Positions 4,998 through 6,550 of a stretch of 6,550 nucleotides of DNA are shown piece after piece. The stretch spans positions 1 through 6,550 of the forward strand of contig JAOUJR010000097.1 in the NCBI GenBank assembly GCA_029883145.1. The letters run 5' to 3'. Position 1 is the stretch's first letter. Every line of letters begins with the position of its first letter. The position numbers and the translations under genes were made by a program. The notes under the pieces are model-generated. The model did no database searches, had not been told where the DNA came from, and worked only from the letters and a program-made list of their open reading frames with translations. This stretch comes from Nitrospirota bacterium (GTDB taxonomy: Bacteria; Nitrospirota; Thermodesulfovibrionia; Thermodesulfovibrionales; SM23-35).

Positions 4998-6266
4998 ATG
5001 AGCAGAGACTCAAAGACAGTAGCCAATCTGAAGGGGCAGCTTTCAAAATTCTCAGGAATCATTGCGAAGCGTTTTAAGAAGCCAAAGCATAGACTTATCA
5101 AAGAGATGCTATATGGGATACAGGCATCAAAGGATGTAAAACTGAGCAATATTGCAAGGACATTGAAGGAGAAGCAGTCTTTAATCAAAACAGAAGACAG
5201 GTTATCGAGGAATCTGGATGATCATAATTTTACTGATGGGATCAATGAAGAGATTTGCAGGCTGGCAGCCCCGAAAGTAACAGATGATATGGTAATCGCA
5301 ATTGATCCTGGTGATATCAGGAAGAGATATGCAAAGAAGATGGAGTTTTTAGGGAAAGTCTATGATGGCAGTGAGAACGAAGTTGGGGAAGGATACCCTG
5401 TGTGTAAAGTGGTTGCAACAGACATAGAATCGAAGAAGATTATTCCTCTTTACTGTGAGGCATATTCCCATAAAGCTGAAGATATCAAAAGCGAAAACAC
5501 ACAGATCATAAAAGCAATCGAGATGATTACGAAGCATATAGGGGAAAAGGGAATCCATGCAATGGACCGTGGTGGAGACCGAGGGAGATTCTATAGGCAT
5601 TATCTGGAGCGGGACAACCCGATACGCTTTGTTATTCGATTAAAAGATAGGGACTTGCTTCATAAAGGCAAGAGTAAAAACTGTTCTGACATAGCCCTCT
5701 GCCTTCCGACTCCGTATGAGACTGTTTTAATTGTCTATGAAGACGGCAAGGAGAAGAAGCGAAAAGTTCAGTATAATGCGATATCGGTAAAACTTCCTCT
5801 GCATTATCACAAGTTGTATTTTGTTATCGTAAAGGGTTTTGGGGTCAAACCCATGATGCTATTAACAAGCTGTATGGTTGATATGAAGAAGAAGAAGGAA
5901 AGCATCTGGAGGATAGTTGAGTATTATCTTGCCAGATGGAAGTGCGATGAATCTTATCGATACATCAAGCAGTGTTACAACCTTGAAGATATCCGAGTAA
6001 GGAGCTACATCAGTATACGGAACATTGTTGTTCTTGTCCTTGCGGTATCATATTTTGCAGCAGTGTATATTAGGCAGAGCATTAAACTGAAGATGTTGGT
6101 AGAGAGGATATTCTTAGTGTCAAAAAGATTCTTTGGGGTGCCGAGCTTCTTTAACTATGCCATTGCAGATGGTATCTATAATCTGCTCTTTCCTGATAAG
6201 ACTACTTTGCAGGGGATAAAACCAAATACTATCGATGATTTCCAGTTATGTTTTGAGTTCGACTAA
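4998..6266 (+). CDS. IS4-type DDE transposase
   Basis: This 422-residue transposase has an RNase H-like catalytic core interrupted by a beta-rich insertion, as in IS4-family enzymes. The first catalytic Asp is probably Asp103 (VIAIDPGDI) and the second Asp190 (HAMDRGGDRGRFY). The C-terminal signature Y310-x2-R313-x3-D317-x6-K324 lies in YLARWKCDESYRYIKQ and is followed by NLEDIRVRSY. At the usual catalytic Glu position the residue is Asp317, with Glu318 next to it. It cuts and joins the element ends in cis. ATG 4998 is preceded by GGAGG only 4 nt away. A 12-codon open frame (4963-5001) ends in a TGA overlapping this ATG, which may couple or limit translation. No frameshift or internal stop is seen. 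Confidence 0.95.
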   Translation: MSRDSKTVANLKGQLSKFSGIIAKRFKKPKHRLIKEMLYGIQASKDVKLSNIARTLKEKQSLIKTEDRLSRNLDDHNFTDGINEEICRLAAPKVTDDMVIAIDPGDIRKRYAKKMEFLGKVYDGSENEVGEGYPVCKVVATDIESKKIIPLYCEAYSHKAEDIKSENTQIIKAIEMITKHIGEKGIHAMDRGGDRGRFYRHYLERDNPIRFVIRLKDRDLLHKGKSKNCSDIALCLPTPYETVLIVYEDGKEKKRKVQYNAISVKLPLHYHKLYFVIVKGFGVKPMMLLTSCMVDMKKKKESIWRIVEYYLARWKCDESYRYIKQCYNLEDIRVRSYISIRNIVVLVLAVSYFAAVYIRQSIKLKMLVERIFLVSKRFFGVPSFFNYAIADGIYNLLFPDKTTLQGIKPNTIDDFQLCFEFD

Positions 6267-6284
6267 AAACTCAGGAAACTCCAG
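6265..6284 (-). repeat. Right terminal inverted repeat of the insertion sequence
   Basis: Exact 20-base reverse complement of the left repeat. Its first two bases are the last two of the transposase TAA stop codon. Confidence 0.95.
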
Positions 6285-6292
6285 AAAAAACA
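6285..6292. repeat. Target-site duplication, right copy
   Basis: AAAAAACA directly abuts the right inverted repeat and matches the left copy base for base. Removing the element plus one copy restores a ~280-bp region between the rhodanese gene and the gene at 6486. Confidence 0.85.
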
Positions 6293-6485
6293 TTACAGAA
6301 AAATCATTTATGTGCTATTTGTAAAAATCATAATTTCACATAATCAAAGCGCTGAGAAGATACCAATAAAAAGCTTCTCTTACTGTTTCCACCTGTTGAT
6401 TTTTATATTCCAGATAATTTAATCTATCGCAAAAGTTGCATAACTTTATCGTTATCATTTTCAAAATTAAAGGAGGTAGGTATAT

Positions 6486-6550
6486 ATGAAGAAGATACTT
6501 ATATTATTCATAGCTCTTGTATTTACCCTCAGCGTTGTTGGGCCCGGCTT
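6486..6550 (+). CDS. Exported protein of unknown function (signal-peptide start only)
   Basis: ATG at 6486 follows a near-perfect Shine-Dalgarno (AAAGGAGGT, 8 nt away). The 21 visible codons read MKKILILFIALVFTLSVV and onward, a classic Sec signal peptide with two lysines and a hydrophobic core. The mature protein lies beyond the window, so nothing can be said of its function. It is divergent from the rhodanese gene. The 193 bp between the insertion sequence and this gene are AT-rich with no other gene. They hold two copies of AAAAATCAT 24 bp apart (6299-6307, 6323-6331) and an inverted pair TTATGTG/CACATAA (6308-6314, 6337-6343), and no convincing promoter could be picked. Confidence 0.8.
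   Translation, partial: MKKILILFIALVFTLSVVGPG

Larger units (their letters stand above)
4828..6284 (+). mobile_element. Complete IS4-type insertion sequence, 1457 bp
   Basis: The element is delimited by perfect 20-bp terminal inverted repeats and flanked by an 8-bp direct repeat (AAAAAACA). It contains a single full-length DDE transposase gene on the plus strand. The right repeat begins inside the transposase stop codon, so there is almost no 3' non-coding DNA, while 150 bp lie between the left repeat and the gene. A weak promoter guess is TTGAAA (4879-4884) with TAGACA (4902-4907), 17 bp apart. The 8-bp duplication is within the range known for some IS4-family subgroups. Perfect ends, intact gene and intact duplication indicate a recent, possibly active insertion. 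Confidence 0.93.

Noticed and set aside
6354..6379. GAGAAG/CTTCTC hairpin downstream of the insertion sequence
   Set aside because: Only 6 bp with a 14-nt loop and no U-run; likely chance in AT-rich DNA.
1..6550. CRISPR array, tRNA, rRNA or prophage structure
   Set aside because: No regularly spaced repeats, no cloverleaf or rRNA-like sequence and no phage genes were seen on either strand.

Overview
The window looks like bacterial chromosome from an anaerobic, menaquinone-using respirer. It has moderate-to-low GC, AT-rich intergenic DNA, many AGA/AGG codons, multiheme c-type cytochromes, a b6-type quinol oxidase module and a molybdopterin oxidoreductase. A Nitrospirota (Thermodesulfovibrio-like) or sulfur/metal-cycling deltaproteobacterial host would fit. 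This is an inference from gene content, not a phylogenetic placement.

Left two thirds (1-4101, minus strand). This is a tightly packed operon for a Rieske/cytochrome b complex. In transcription order it encodes a possible 32-residue ORF, a 640-residue membrane-anchored multiheme cytochrome c, a Rieske iron-sulfur protein, a cytochrome b6-like subunit and a subunit IV-like protein. Successive genes overlap by exactly 4 nt (ATGA or GTGA), which suggests translational coupling and fixed stoichiometry. The multiheme protein sits where cytochrome c1 or f would normally be encoded. The cytochrome b has the split b6/subunit IV layout, the b6 histidine spacing and the cysteine that carries the extra haem c in b6f complexes. 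After a gap with a probable promoter and a hairpin comes the start of a Tat-exported molybdopterin oxidoreductase of the PsrA/PhsA type, which runs off the left edge. The likely theme is menaquinol oxidation, with electrons leaving through the multiheme cytochrome and possibly reaching a periplasmic Mo enzyme. The last link is a guess from gene order.

Middle (4102-4827). A 16-bp perfect inverted repeat, probably a terminator, separates the operon from an exported single-domain rhodanese-like protein on the minus strand. That gene has a strong Shine-Dalgarno sequence and a plausible sigma-70 promoter.

Right third (4820-6550). A complete, apparently intact insertion sequence of the IS4 (DDE) type occupies 4828-6284. 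It has perfect 20-bp terminal inverted repeats and an 8-bp target duplication. It landed in what was a ~280-bp divergent promoter region between the rhodanese gene and a plus-strand gene starting at 6486, of which only the signal-peptide start is visible. No rRNA, tRNA, CRISPR array or phage structure was seen.
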